A DNA stretch of 13,692 nt from Bacillota bacterium (GTDB lineage: Bacteria; Bacillota; Dethiobacteria; DTU022; UBA8154): the NCBI GenBank assembly GCA_003456095.1, contig DMPF01000025.1, positions 1 through 13,692 on the forward strand, read 5' to 3'. The translations under genes were made by a program, and so were the position numbers. Below the pieces are notes generated by a model. The model saw nothing but the letters and a program-made list of their open reading frames with translations, had not been told where the DNA came from and made no database searches. This document shows positions 1-6,914 of the stretch, piece after piece (position 1 is the stretch's first letter; each line of letters opens with the position of its first letter).

Positions 1-1301
1 CCGGCGCCTATGCTATAGCTAACGTCAAAACCGATTGCTACTGTGTCTATACCAACAACCCGGTGGGTGGTCCGCTCAGGGGGTTTGGCATGTGCGAAAT
101 GCAATGGGGCATTGAACGCCAGATGGACGAGCTGGCAGGCATCCTTAATATTGACCCGCTGAGGATAAGATTGATTAATGGCATGAAAGACGGCTCCAGC
201 ACCGCCAGCGGTCAGACGGTGCAACACGTAGCCTTTGACCGGTGCCTTAAAGCGGTGGCCGAGGCGGTTGAGTATGGCAAGAAGAGTGGCAAATACCGGG
301 GTAAGGGCATCGCCGGCATGGTCAAGGCACCCGCTCAACCCAGCAACGCTTCTTCTTCGGTGATTATCCGTTTAAACGAGGACGGTACCATCCAGCTGCT
401 TATTGGCAGCACCGAGATGGGCCAGGGCACGTTGACTGCCATGGTACAGATAACAGCAGAGGCCCTGAACATTCCCCCGGAAAAAATCGAGCTTCGTATG
501 CCTGACACCGATTTCACCCCATACGAATGGCAGAGCGTGGGCAGCCGTACCATTTACAGCTGCGGCAACGCGGTACTGAAAGCGGCTAAGGACGTAAAAG
601 ATCAGCTTTATGCCCTGGCCGGCCCGGCCCTTGGGGTGCCGGAAGATGAACTGGAACTAAGTGACAACGTGGTCCGCTGGATGAAGGATCACAGTAAGTT
701 CATCAAGCTGGCGGAACTGGCCAACAGCTTTAAAAAAGCCAGTGGTGAAGGCCTCTTTGGGCCGATCATCGGCAGGGGTTCCTGGGTTCCCACCACCCTG
801 TCCAACCTGGACCCGGAAACCGGTCAGGGTAATCCCGGCTTGTTTTGGACCTTCGGTGCAACTGCTGCGGAGGTTGAAATTGACCCGGAAACGGGCGCAA
901 TCAACCTGTTGCAGCTGGCCAGCGTCCTGGATGCCGGAAAGGCCATCAATCTGCAGCTTTGCAAAGCCCAGCTTAACGGCGGCGCCATTATGGGGCTTGG
1001 TACCGCTCTCTATGAAGAACTCAAACTGGACAGGGGTCGCGTCCTCAACCACAACTATGCCGACTATAAGATACCCACTATGGAAAACGTACCCGAGATC
1101 AACTGTTTTGTGTTAGAGACGGCGGAAGAGGGAGGTCCTTTCGGCGCCCGGGGTGTGGGCGAGCCTCCCATGATCGGAGTGGCTCCTGCTATTGCCAATG
1201 CTGTAGCTGATGCCATCGGGGTGGAATTTTACACTTTCCCCATTACGCCGGAACGGATTGTACAGGCACTGAAAGAGAAAGCAAATAAGCCGGTACTATG
1301 A
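1..1301 (+). CDS. Xanthine dehydrogenase-family molybdopterin-binding subunit (C-terminal part, 5' end outside window)
   Basis: This is the large, molybdenum-cofactor-binding subunit of a xanthine dehydrogenase/aldehyde oxidase-type hydroxylase, which hydroxylates purines or other heterocycles with water as oxygen donor. The reading frame is open from base 3, so the start lies upstream; about 433 residues, roughly the C-terminal half or more, are present. The segment VYTNNP followed by GGPLRGFG (about bases 48-90) is the family's arginine/glycine motif near the active site. GSTEMGQG (about 406-429) is a cofactor-binding loop. GARGVGEPPM (about 1144-1173) carries the glutamate that acts as catalytic base in the family. 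The neighbours (DUF2877 and carbamate kinase) favour purine degradation, but nicotinate or another heterocycle cannot be excluded from this fragment. The stop codon overlaps the next start (ATGA), which indicates translational coupling. The FAD and iron-sulfur subunits are not in the window. Confidence 0.9.
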   Translation, partial: GAYAIANVKTDCYCVYTNNPVGGPLRGFGMCEMQWGIERQMDELAGILNIDPLRIRLINGMKDGSSTASGQTVQHVAFDRCLKAVAEAVEYGKKSGKYRGKGIAGMVKAPAQPSNASSSVIIRLNEDGTIQLLIGSTEMGQGTLTAMVQITAEALNIPPEKIELRMPDTDFTPYEWQSVGSRTIYSCGNAVLKAAKDVKDQLYALAGPALGVPEDELELSDNVVRWMKDHSKFIKLAELANSFKKASGEGLFGPIIGRGSWVPTTLSNLDPETGQGNPGLFWTFGATAAEVEIDPETGAINLLQLASVLDAGKAINLQLCKAQLNGGAIMGLGTALYEELKLDRGRVLNHNYADYKIPTMENVPEINCFVLETAEEGGPFGARGVGEPPMIGVAPAIANAVADAIGVEFYTFPITPERIVQALKEKANKPVL

Positions 1302-2200
1302 GCGGACAAAAGGAATATGCAGTACAGTGGTGGGCCAGAGATCTGGCGGCCTACAACAAGCCAAGAAAAATATCTGTTCTTTCGGTGCATGACCAGGTAA
1401 TCAACCTGCGCGTGGAAGGCTGGCGCCATCTTTTGATGGTTGCCGCTCCCTTTACCTGGCGCGGCCCTGCCACCATAGGTCTTACCCGGGAAAGCTTCCA
1501 TGATTTAAAAATGGTTGCATACCCCGGCTTGAAAGGAAGCTTTGAGCCGGGAATAGTCCGGTTTTCTGAAAATAGTAAGGCATCAATTTGTTTGTGCGCC
1601 GGCAAAGATATTTCTTTTGCGCCCGGTGTTTTGCCGGCGGTTGACACAGCTGCCCTCCGCGCCGTGCTGCCGGAGGTTAAAGCGAGCCTGCTTGCCGCCG
1701 CAGGTGACACCGCCAGCTCTGTGCTGATCGGCGGGTCGTCAGGGGAAGGCTTTTTCAGAGAGCGCATCGCCGAAACCTTTCCAGGACTTTTGCGCTCCCT
1801 GGCCGCGGGAGACCGCGCCGGCTTCAACTCGGCCTGCGTGGGCCTGGCCGGACTTGGCCGGGGCTCTACTCCCAGCGGTGATGACCTGGTTTTTGGCGCT
1901 TTTTTAACTTACCGGTACTTTATGCAAAGCATGGGGCAGTGCTGGCAGCCGCCGCACCTCCCGCCCGAAGCTAGGGCTGGTACCTCCCTGCTTGGCGCCC
2001 ACATGCTGGAAATGGGCAGAAAGGGACTGGCGCCGGAACCGGTGAGGTACTTTCTTGCCGGCCTGATTGGGGGAGAAAACAATGCCTTTATATTGTCCCG
2101 AATTATTATGCTTGGAGCAAGCACGGGGTTTGACATCGCGCATGCAGTGCTTGCCACCTTGGAACACTTAATAAATTTGCTTATTGGTGCAGAAGCTTGA
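1298..2200 (+). CDS. DUF2877 protein, AllH/YlbF-like
   Basis: A 300-residue protein of the DUF2877 family. The hallmark is the glycine-rich segment GLGRGSTPSGDDLVFG at residues 185-200. In E. coli the DUF2877 protein YlbF sits with FdrA, YlbE and a carbamate kinase in the allantoin region; from memory, this set (renamed AllF, AllG, AllH) was recently reported to form oxamate carbamoyltransferase, which releases carbamoyl phosphate. Here it lies directly between a molybdenum hydroxylase gene and carbamate kinase, the same kind of neighbourhood. FdrA and YlbE homologues are not visible in the window and could lie upstream. The ATG overlaps the preceding TGA by 4 bp and has no strong ribosome binding site, so translation is probably coupled. 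No signal peptide or clear membrane segment is seen, so it is probably cytoplasmic. Family call is firm; the enzyme role is inferred from context. Confidence 0.8.
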   Translation: MSGQKEYAVQWWARDLAAYNKPRKISVLSVHDQVINLRVEGWRHLLMVAAPFTWRGPATIGLTRESFHDLKMVAYPGLKGSFEPGIVRFSENSKASICLCAGKDISFAPGVLPAVDTAALRAVLPEVKASLLAAAGDTASSVLIGGSSGEGFFRERIAETFPGLLRSLAAGDRAGFNSACVGLAGLGRGSTPSGDDLVFGAFLTYRYFMQSMGQCWQPPHLPPEARAGTSLLGAHMLEMGRKGLAPEPVRYFLAGLIGGENNAFILSRIIMLGASTGFDIAHAVLATLEHLINLLIGAEA

Positions 2201-2243
2201 TGAGGACCTGCGCCGGCAGAGGGTGATTTAGGAGGAGAGTGGA

Positions 2244-3188
2244 ATGGCAGCAACAAAGGTGGTTGTAGCTTTGGGTGGCAATGCGCTGCAAAGAAAAGGA
2301 TCCCCGGCGACGGCAGAGGCTCAGTTGGCAGTAGTCAAAAAAACGGTGGAATTTATTGCGGAAATGAGCTGTATAGGTTATGAGCTGGCTATAGTGCACG
2401 GCAACGGTCCACAGATTGGCAACTTGCTGATCGGCGCTGAAGCAGCTGCCCATCTTGTGCCACCCATGCCATTTGATGTCTGCATCGCTATGAGCCAGGG
2501 TTATATCGGCTATCATATTCAACATAGTTTGAGGCATGCCTTAATAAAAAGGGGGCTGAATATCCCCGTTGTGACGATAATTACCCAGGTGGTGGTGGAT
2601 AAACACGACACTGCCTTTAAAACGCCGACTAAACCAATCGGCCCTTTCTATACAAAGGAAGAAGCCGAACAGCTGCGCAAGGAGAAGGGGTATGAGATGA
2701 GGGAAGATGCTAACCGGGGCTGGCGCAGGGTTGTTGCCTCCCCCGTGCCACAGAGGATTGTGGAATTGTCTTGCCTCCGGGAGTTATGGGATACAACTAT
2801 TGTTATCACAGCTGGAGGCGGCGGGATTCCGGTAGTCGAGAAAGAAGACGGCTCATTTGAGGGGATAGCCGCTGTAATTGATAAAGACCTGGTGGCAGGG
2901 AAGCTGGCAGAAAATATCGGCGCCGACATCCTTTTGATTTTGACGGAGGTGGACAAAGTATCATTGCACTATAACCTTCCAAACCAACAGGAGCTGGCCT
3001 GTATGACAGTTCATAAAGCTGAAAAATATATCACTGAGGGTCATTTTGCACCCGGCAGCATGCTGCCGAAAATTCAGGCCGCGACCATGTTTGTCAAAAA
3101 CAACCCGGAGAAAAAAGCCATTATTACATCACTATATAAATCTATGGATGCGCTAAAGGGGCAGGACGGAACAACAATCAAAATTTAG
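2244..3188 (+). CDS. arcC: Carbamate kinase
   Basis: A 314-residue carbamate kinase of the amino-acid kinase fold. It converts carbamoyl phosphate and ADP to ATP, ammonia and CO2, the energy-yielding step of arginine, allantoin or purine fermentation. The N-terminal ALGGNAL (residues 9-15) and VHGNGPQIGN (51-60) are classic family motifs. Further typical segments are the PFDVCIAMSQGYIGYHIQ region, GWRRVVASP, the glycine-rich ITAGGGGIPVV, and TEVDKV followed by FAPGSMLPKIQAA near the C terminus. The length is normal. A strong GGAGG (2231-2235) lies 8 nt before the ATG. Arginine deiminase and ornithine transcarbamylase genes are absent from the window, while a molybdenum hydroxylase and DUF2877 gene precede it. 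A role like AllK (YbcF) in purine or allantoin breakdown is therefore more likely than in the arginine deiminase pathway. Confidence 0.95.
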   Translation: MAATKVVVALGGNALQRKGSPATAEAQLAVVKKTVEFIAEMSCIGYELAIVHGNGPQIGNLLIGAEAAAHLVPPMPFDVCIAMSQGYIGYHIQHSLRHALIKRGLNIPVVTIITQVVVDKHDTAFKTPTKPIGPFYTKEEAEQLRKEKGYEMREDANRGWRRVVASPVPQRIVELSCLRELWDTTIVITAGGGGIPVVEKEDGSFEGIAAVIDKDLVAGKLAENIGADILLILTEVDKVSLHYNLPNQQELACMTVHKAEKYITEGHFAPGSMLPKIQAATMFVKNNPEKKAIITSLYKSMDALKGQDGTTIKI

Positions 3189-3202
3189 GAGGGATTTTTA
3201 TC
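3187..3202 (+). promoter_or_regulatory. Ribosome binding site pointing at an ATC initiation codon
   Basis: AGGAGGG at 3187-3193 begins inside the arcC stop codon and lies 7 nt (measured from GGAGG) before an in-frame ATC at 3200-3202. The following residues NLADRIL look like an ordinary N terminus in which the initiator Met codon ATG reads ATC. CTG at 3206 is a less well-spaced alternative. Confidence 0.6.
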
Positions 3203-4711
3203 AACCTGGCAGATCGGATTTTAAAAAGTATTTTAAAATTACCTGATCAAAGCTTTATATTTGAAGATCAGGAAATTAATTACTCCCAATTGTGGGAACG
3301 GGCGGCCATACTGCGCCAGGCAATGCAGGAATCAGGCGTAAAGCTGGGCGACCGCATTGCCATTCAGTTGCCCAAGTGCATGGAATTTCTCTATTTTCAC
3401 TTGGCCAACCTGCAGCTGGGAAGTATTACCGTGCCAATGAATCCTACTTATACTCTGGAAGAAATCACCTACTTCCTTTCCGATTCGGAAGCCAAGATTT
3501 TTATTACCACTTCGGATAATGCTGCCAAAATCGATGCTATACTGCCTATGCTGCCGCATTTACAGCATGTAATAGTGGTTGGCGTCAGTGAAAATTTGCA
3601 TCAGGGAAAAATGTTGGCCTACGATTCCCTCATTAAAACCAATCCTTCAACCCAGGGTTTAACAGCCCGGCCCAAAGATACCGCGATCATTCTTTACACT
3701 TCGGGAACTACCGGCCGTTCCAAAGGAGCCATGTTATCCCATGAAAACCTGCTTACCAACATTGAATCCCTTCATGTAGCGTGGGGTCATTCTGAAAAAG
3801 ATATTTTACTGCATGTGCTCCCTATTTTTCATATACACGGTCTGATCGTGGCCCTTCATGGGGCTGTCCACGCCGGAATGAAAGTGATCATGCGCAGGCA
3901 ATTTGACCCGGTCGATACCCTAACTTGCATAGAAAAAGATCATTGCACAGTCTTTATGGCAGTTCCCACGATGTATTACCGTTTGCTGAAGATAGAAAAT
4001 CCACTCCGATTCAATCTTGATTCGATGCGACTTTGGACATCCGGGTCAGCTCCGCTTCCGGCCGCCGTCTTTGATCGCTTTCGGCAGGTATTCGGCCATA
4101 CGCTACTTGAAAGGTATGGAATGTCCGAAACAGGCATGAATACTTCCAATCCCCTTAACGGACCCCGTAAGCGAGGCAGTGTGGGGCTTCCCCTTCCGGG
4201 GGTATCCATTCGCCTTGTAGGGCCGGATGAAAACGACGTAAACCCCGGCGACGTCGGTGAGGTTTGGGTACGGGGCAAAAATGTAACGCAAGGATATTGG
4301 AATATGCCAGAAAAAACCCGGGAGGCCTTTTCCGGGGAATGGTTTAAAACAGGTGATTTAGGTTATCAAGATGAAGAAGGTTATCTTTATCTGGTGGGTA
4401 GAGGCAAAGATTTAATCATTTCCGGTGGCATGAATGTTTATCCGACAGAGGTGGAAGACGTCATTGCAACCATTGAGGCAGTGGAAGAATCAGCTGTAAT
4501 CGGCATTCCCGACGATGAATGGGGAGAAAAAGTGGTCGCGGTTGTTGTTCCCAGACCGGGGCAAAGCGTTACCCCGGAGGAAGTCGACCTGGTTTGCCGG
4601 GAACGCCTGGCGAACTATAAACGGCCTAAAGCCATCTATATAGCAGATAAAATCCCCCGCAATACCGTGGGCAAAATCCTTAAAAGTCAACTCCGGGAGA
4701 TGTATAACTGA
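3200..4711 (+). CDS. AMP-forming acyl-CoA synthetase, malonyl-CoA synthetase (MatB)-like, with apparent ATC start
   Basis: An adenylate-forming enzyme that activates a carboxylic acid to an acyl-adenylate and then an acyl-CoA. Counted from the proposed ATC start it has 503 residues. Visible core motifs: YTSGTTGRSKGAM (P-loop, around residue 167), ERYGMSETGMNTSNP from residue 304, TGDLG around D386, GRGKDLIISGGMNVYPTEVE (hinge), and PRNTVGKILKS with the catalytic lysine at about 492. The ERYGMSETGMNTSNP and LPIFHIHGL segments resemble MatB proteins, so a small dicarboxylate such as malonate is the best guess. Given the carbamate kinase/DUF2877 context, oxalate or a related C2 acid is a speculative alternative. 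No ATG, GTG or TTG exists in frame between the upstream stop (3137-3139) and TTG 3290, which would cut off about 30 conserved-looking residues and lacks a ribosome binding site. The in-frame ATC at 3200 follows GGAGG by 7 nt. It starts 11 bp after arcC. Confidence 0.88.
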   Translation: MNLADRILKSILKLPDQSFIFEDQEINYSQLWERAAILRQAMQESGVKLGDRIAIQLPKCMEFLYFHLANLQLGSITVPMNPTYTLEEITYFLSDSEAKIFITTSDNAAKIDAILPMLPHLQHVIVVGVSENLHQGKMLAYDSLIKTNPSTQGLTARPKDTAIILYTSGTTGRSKGAMLSHENLLTNIESLHVAWGHSEKDILLHVLPIFHIHGLIVALHGAVHAGMKVIMRRQFDPVDTLTCIEKDHCTVFMAVPTMYYRLLKIENPLRFNLDSMRLWTSGSAPLPAAVFDRFRQVFGHTLLERYGMSETGMNTSNPLNGPRKRGSVGLPLPGVSIRLVGPDENDVNPGDVGEVWVRGKNVTQGYWNMPEKTREAFSGEWFKTGDLGYQDEEGYLYLVGRGKDLIISGGMNVYPTEVEDVIATIEAVEESAVIGIPDDEWGEKVVAVVVPRPGQSVTPEEVDLVCRERLANYKRPKAIYIADKIPRNTVGKILKSQLREMYN

Positions 4712-4806
4712 GATAACTGACGCCTGATTTATGTTGCAAAGATCAACAGCTGTATGCGATACCGGCCCAGTAACCTTTTCTCTTTAATACACCTTTTTCG
4801 TCGCAC

Positions 4807-5355
4807 TCAGCGGTCGAAGTAGATGTTCTTGCCCGTAGCGGAGAGGGGGATGCCGACTACAAACTTTCCCTCAATCAATTTTTGTGCCCGAGCGACGGCG
4901 CCGATGGTATACATCATGCGATTGTCGGCGTTATGTAGAGATGCTGTTTTTGCGGCAGAGCCCAGGGCAATCCCTATGTCCACATGCCTCCAGGCGCAGA
5001 GCGGGCCGGTAAATTCACTGTCGGGAATTTCCCTCTCCTGCAACTCGCTGCAGCGGGCAAAGCCGCACCCGCCGCAGTTAAGGCCTGCCGGCTTGGGCTC
5101 TTTTAATGAAATTAAGAACACGGCTGCTGAACGGCGCACATTTTCTCCGTCGCGGGCAAAATATTGTTTGTCACTGCCCGCCTTTTGGGCATATGCCACC
5201 ATTGCGTCGGCCAGTTTTTGTAGCACGTCCCCCTGGAGGATCTTGATCTCCAAGAAATCCCTACCCTTTGCTTTGGGTGCGGTGCGGGCGGCTAGGGCCA
5301 TCAGCCCTGCCACCGTTTCCATAATCTCCTGCATTATCACATCATGTTCCGGCAT
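4807..5355 (-). CDS. DUF2148 ferredoxin-like domain protein
   Basis: A 182-residue protein of the DUF2148 family, often labelled ferredoxin domain-containing protein; its biochemical role is unknown. Four cysteines are placed to bind an iron-sulfur cluster: C94, C97 and C102 in NCGGCGFARC, and C120 in GPLCAWR. They are followed by the family signature VDIGIALGSAAKTAS and DNRMMYTIG. The N-terminal 80 residues are helical and contain no obvious motif. An excellent AGGAGGT (complement of 5364-5370) lies 8 nt before the ATG, which fixes the start. The gene is alone on its strand, convergent with the acyl-CoA synthetase gene and divergent from the response regulator. The 95 bp between it and the synthetase gene show no convincing terminator hairpin. 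Function cannot be stated beyond probable cluster binding. Confidence 0.88.
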   Translation of the reverse strand: MPEHDVIMQEIMETVAGLMALAARTAPKAKGRDFLEIKILQGDVLQKLADAMVAYAQKAGSDKQYFARDGENVRRSAAVFLISLKEPKPAGLNCGGCGFARCSELQEREIPDSEFTGPLCAWRHVDIGIALGSAAKTASLHNADNRMMYTIGAVARAQKLIEGKFVVGIPLSATGKNIYFDR

Positions 5356-5380
5356 CGGAGGGTACCTCCTTGAAATATGT

Positions 5381-5575
5381 TCTCTATTTTATATATTTCT
5401 CTTTCCGCTTTTAATTTCCTGCCTGCCGGTTTTCTTTACCGGATACAGCATCGCCCGCTGGGAAGGATTGTTGTTTTTTGGCTATTACATAGCTTACACG
5501 GCATATCTTATCCTCTCTGCCAGCGCACACAGTGCTAATTATTGGCTCTTGCCCCTAAAATATGGGCAATTTTGA
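5381..5575 (+). pseudogene. C-terminal remnant of a sodium/calcium antiporter (CaxA/YrbG-type)
   Basis: About 64 codons in one frame resemble the last two membrane helices of bacterial K+-dependent or K+-independent Na+/Ca2+ antiporters. There is a hydrophobic run ending in LPVFFTG, then SIARWEGLLFFGYYIAYTAY, then a short polar tail and TGA. Family members typically read (P)xFFTGxxISRWEGxLFLxYYxAYTxYLIL here. The remaining roughly 250 residues of such a transporter are missing. Upstream the frame runs straight into the antisense of the DUF2148 gene, so the similarity stops at about the start of that gene. No start codon with a ribosome binding site is seen in frame. I read it as the scar of a gene truncated by rearrangement or deletion. 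A short expressed membrane peptide is possible but less likely. Confidence 0.62.
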
Positions 5576-5753
5576 TTGCAAATGGAGCGAATTAAAGAAA
5601 AATTTATATAAAACATGCACATTTTTGCTTACAAAGGCAGGATTTATCTGCACATTTGTCTAATATTACGCAATAAATTTACATATTTGTATATATGGGA
5701 AATTCAGACGGTAACCCCCCGGCAGGGGCACCACGATTATCCTGGAGGATCAA
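5576..5753. other. AT-rich intergenic region upstream of the response regulator
   Basis: Together with the antiporter remnant this fills the 398-bp gap between two divergent genes. The stretch is strongly AT-rich compared with its surroundings and must hold the response regulator promoter, but no convincing -35/-10 pair could be chosen. It contains a direct repeat TGCACATTT at 5616-5624 and 5649-5657, spaced 33 bp start to start, a plausible regulator binding pair. A small CCCC/GGGG hairpin (about 5715-5727) lies shortly before the ribosome binding site. No other coding sequence is supported. Confidence 0.5.
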
Positions 5754-6392
5754 TTGAGCGACAAACCGGTACGCGTGCTTGTGGCCGATGACCATACCCT
5801 TTTTCGGCAGTGTTTCTGCGATCTGCTTACCCGGAAGGGTTACGCCATTGCCGGGGAGGCGTCGGCAGTGGCGGAGATACTGGAGCTTTGCTGCTCCAGC
5901 GCCCCGGACCTTGTTGTACTGGATATCCAGTTTGCCGACGGCAACGGGCTGTCCATGATGCCTCGGCTCCTTGACCGCTTTCCCGGACTGCCCGTATTGG
6001 TCATCTCCGGTTACTGTGACCTCAAACTGGTGGAGAAAGCCCTTTCCTTTGGTGCCAGGGGTTATTTGCCAAAGCATGCTTCCCTGGAAGAGGTGGAAGA
6101 TGCCATCAGGCGGATAGTGGCTGGGGAAAGGGTTCTGCACGAAGAGATCCTGGCGGAGATGCTTTCCGCTTATGTAGGGCGCCCCGGCGGTAACATTAAT
6201 AAAGCCCTCAATGACGAGGAGACCGGCATCTTGCGGCTATGCGGCGAGGGGAAAACCTACAAGGAGATCTCCCGTTCCCTTTTTATTTCGGAGAGGACGC
6301 TTTACCGCAAGTTAAGCGTCATCCGTGAAAAGCTGAATGTTTCCAACAAGGTGCAAGCTGTCTCTGCGGCGCTGAAGAAGGGGCTGCTCTAA
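5754..6392 (+). CDS. NarL/LuxR-family response regulator (orphan)
   Basis: A 212-residue two-component response regulator. The receiver domain spans residues 6-125: acidic pair D12-D13, phospho-acceptor D57 in VVLDIQ, S85 in the LVISGY switch position, and K107 in GYLPKHAS. The C-terminal helix-turn-helix of the LuxR type covers about residues 145-210, with segment GKTYKEISRSLFISERTLYR containing the recognition helix region. The protein would bind DNA as a phosphorylated dimer. The TTG start is supported by GGAGG (5744-5748), 5 nt upstream. No sensor histidine kinase gene is adjacent, so its partner and signal are unknown. It could control itself or the DUF2148 gene across the divergent region. 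It stands alone in its transcription unit, with weak signs of a separate promoter before the next small gene. Confidence 0.92.
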   Translation: MSDKPVRVLVADDHTLFRQCFCDLLTRKGYAIAGEASAVAEILELCCSSAPDLVVLDIQFADGNGLSMMPRLLDRFPGLPVLVISGYCDLKLVEKALSFGARGYLPKHASLEEVEDAIRRIVAGERVLHEEILAEMLSAYVGRPGGNINKALNDEETGILRLCGEGKTYKEISRSLFISERTLYRKLSVIREKLNVSNKVQAVSAALKKGLL

Positions 6393-6523
6393 CTAAAAGC
6401 CTCTGGTTTATAAGCTGTCGTAATTATAGTAGTACGGTAGATCTTCTGTCAAATTGGTCAGGATTATGGCATAAAGCTGACAGCCATTTGGCAGGAAAAT
6501 TAGTGTATCTCTAAATAATAATT

Positions 6524-6532
6524 TGCTATGAT
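6524..6532 (+). promoter_or_regulatory. Candidate extended -10 promoter for the zinc-ribbon gene
   Basis: TGCTATGAT matches the extended -10 form TGnTATAAT with one mismatch and lies 35 bp before the GTG start at 6568. No good -35 hexamer is found at the expected distance, which is common for extended -10 promoters. The same TGCTATrAT form recurs before the Nudix gene. Confidence 0.45.
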
Positions 6533-6567
6533 GATCTAAATTATCAGCAGCACGAAGAGGTGTTAAC

Positions 6568-6714
6568 GTGGTTGAATGGGTTTGTCCCCACTGTGGGCTC
6601 AAGTTCTACAGCGCCAATGAGTCCGGGGATAAGAGTTTGGTAGAGTGCATCTACTGCGGCAAAGAATTCAGGAACCCCTACTACATCAGCGAGCCAAAAA
6701 CCCTGTTTGATTAG
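6568..6714 (+). CDS. Small zinc-ribbon protein (48 aa)
   Basis: A short gene of 48 codons reading VVEWVCPHCGLKFYSANESG, then DKSLVECIYCGKEFRNPYYI and a polar tail. Two CxxC knuckles (CPHC at residues 6-9, CIYC at 27-30) with aromatic and glycine residues after each are the pattern of a rubredoxin-like zinc ribbon. The GTG start follows GAGGTG (6557-6562) at a 5-nt spacing. It is preceded by an extended -10 promoter and followed after about 60 bp by a strong terminator, so it seems to be a single-gene unit. That layout, plus the regular cysteine spacing, argues that it is real despite its size. Function is unknown; such small ribbons may bind nucleic acid or protein partners. Confidence 0.75.
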   Translation: MVEWVCPHCGLKFYSANESGDKSLVECIYCGKEFRNPYYISEPKTLFD

Positions 6715-6731
6715 CTGTAAGTATAAAAGGG

Positions 6732-6762
6732 CTTGGCCCCGCCTACAAAATTAGGCACCAAG
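6732..6762 (+). other. Interrupted stem-loop between the zinc-ribbon gene and its terminator
   Basis: CTTGG (6732-6736) pairs with CCAAG (6758-6762), and GCCTA (6741-6745) pairs with TAGGC (6752-6756) with a CAAAAT loop and an asymmetric internal bulge (CCCC against A). It is followed 14 bp later by the terminator stem. It is probably the 3' UTR of the zinc-ribbon transcript; a small RNA element is possible but unproven. Confidence 0.4.
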
Positions 6763-6776
6763 GAATTGCCGGCAAG

Positions 6777-6802
6777 GAGACCGCCATGGGTGGTCTCTTT
6801 TT
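6777..6802 (+). terminator. Rho-independent terminator after the zinc-ribbon gene
   Basis: GAGACCGCC (6777-6785) pairs with GGTGGTCTC (6789-6797), giving nine pairs including one G-U, around a 3-nt loop. It is followed by TTTTT (6798-6802). It closes the zinc-ribbon transcript and insulates it from the Nudix promoter 36 bp further on. Confidence 0.85.
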
Positions 6803-6834
6803 GCATAGTGGCGGTAGCCCGGAAAAGATCTTCA

Positions 6835-6843
6835 TGCTATAAT
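6835..6843 (+). promoter_or_regulatory. Extended -10 promoter for the Nudix/hisC/t6A block
   Basis: TGCTATAAT is a perfect extended -10 element. It lies between the terminator ending at 6802 and the Nudix start, about 72 bp before ATG 6915. The -35 position (around 6815-6820, TAGCCC) does not match consensus. It is the only clear promoter before the run of + strand genes up to tsaD. Confidence 0.6.
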
Positions 6844-6914
6844 GTACCGACGGATGTCGGGACAGTGGAGATTAAGGAGCAGTGGAAGATCAAGGAGTAT
6901 AAGGGGTGTGGACG

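Noticed and set aside
3290..4711. TTG 3290 as the start of the synthetase
   Set aside because: There is no ribosome binding site, and about 30 family-like residues upstream would be lost, while AGGAGGG sits at the proper place for 3200.
4823..5380. Long + strand open frame opposite the DUF2148 gene
   Set aside because: It is antisense to a well-supported gene with an excellent ribosome binding site. Only the last 64 codons (5381-5575) resemble a known family, and these are reported as an antiporter remnant.
5679..6140. Minus-strand frame opposite the response regulator
   Set aside because: It is an antisense shadow of a clear receiver domain, with no recognisable protein features.
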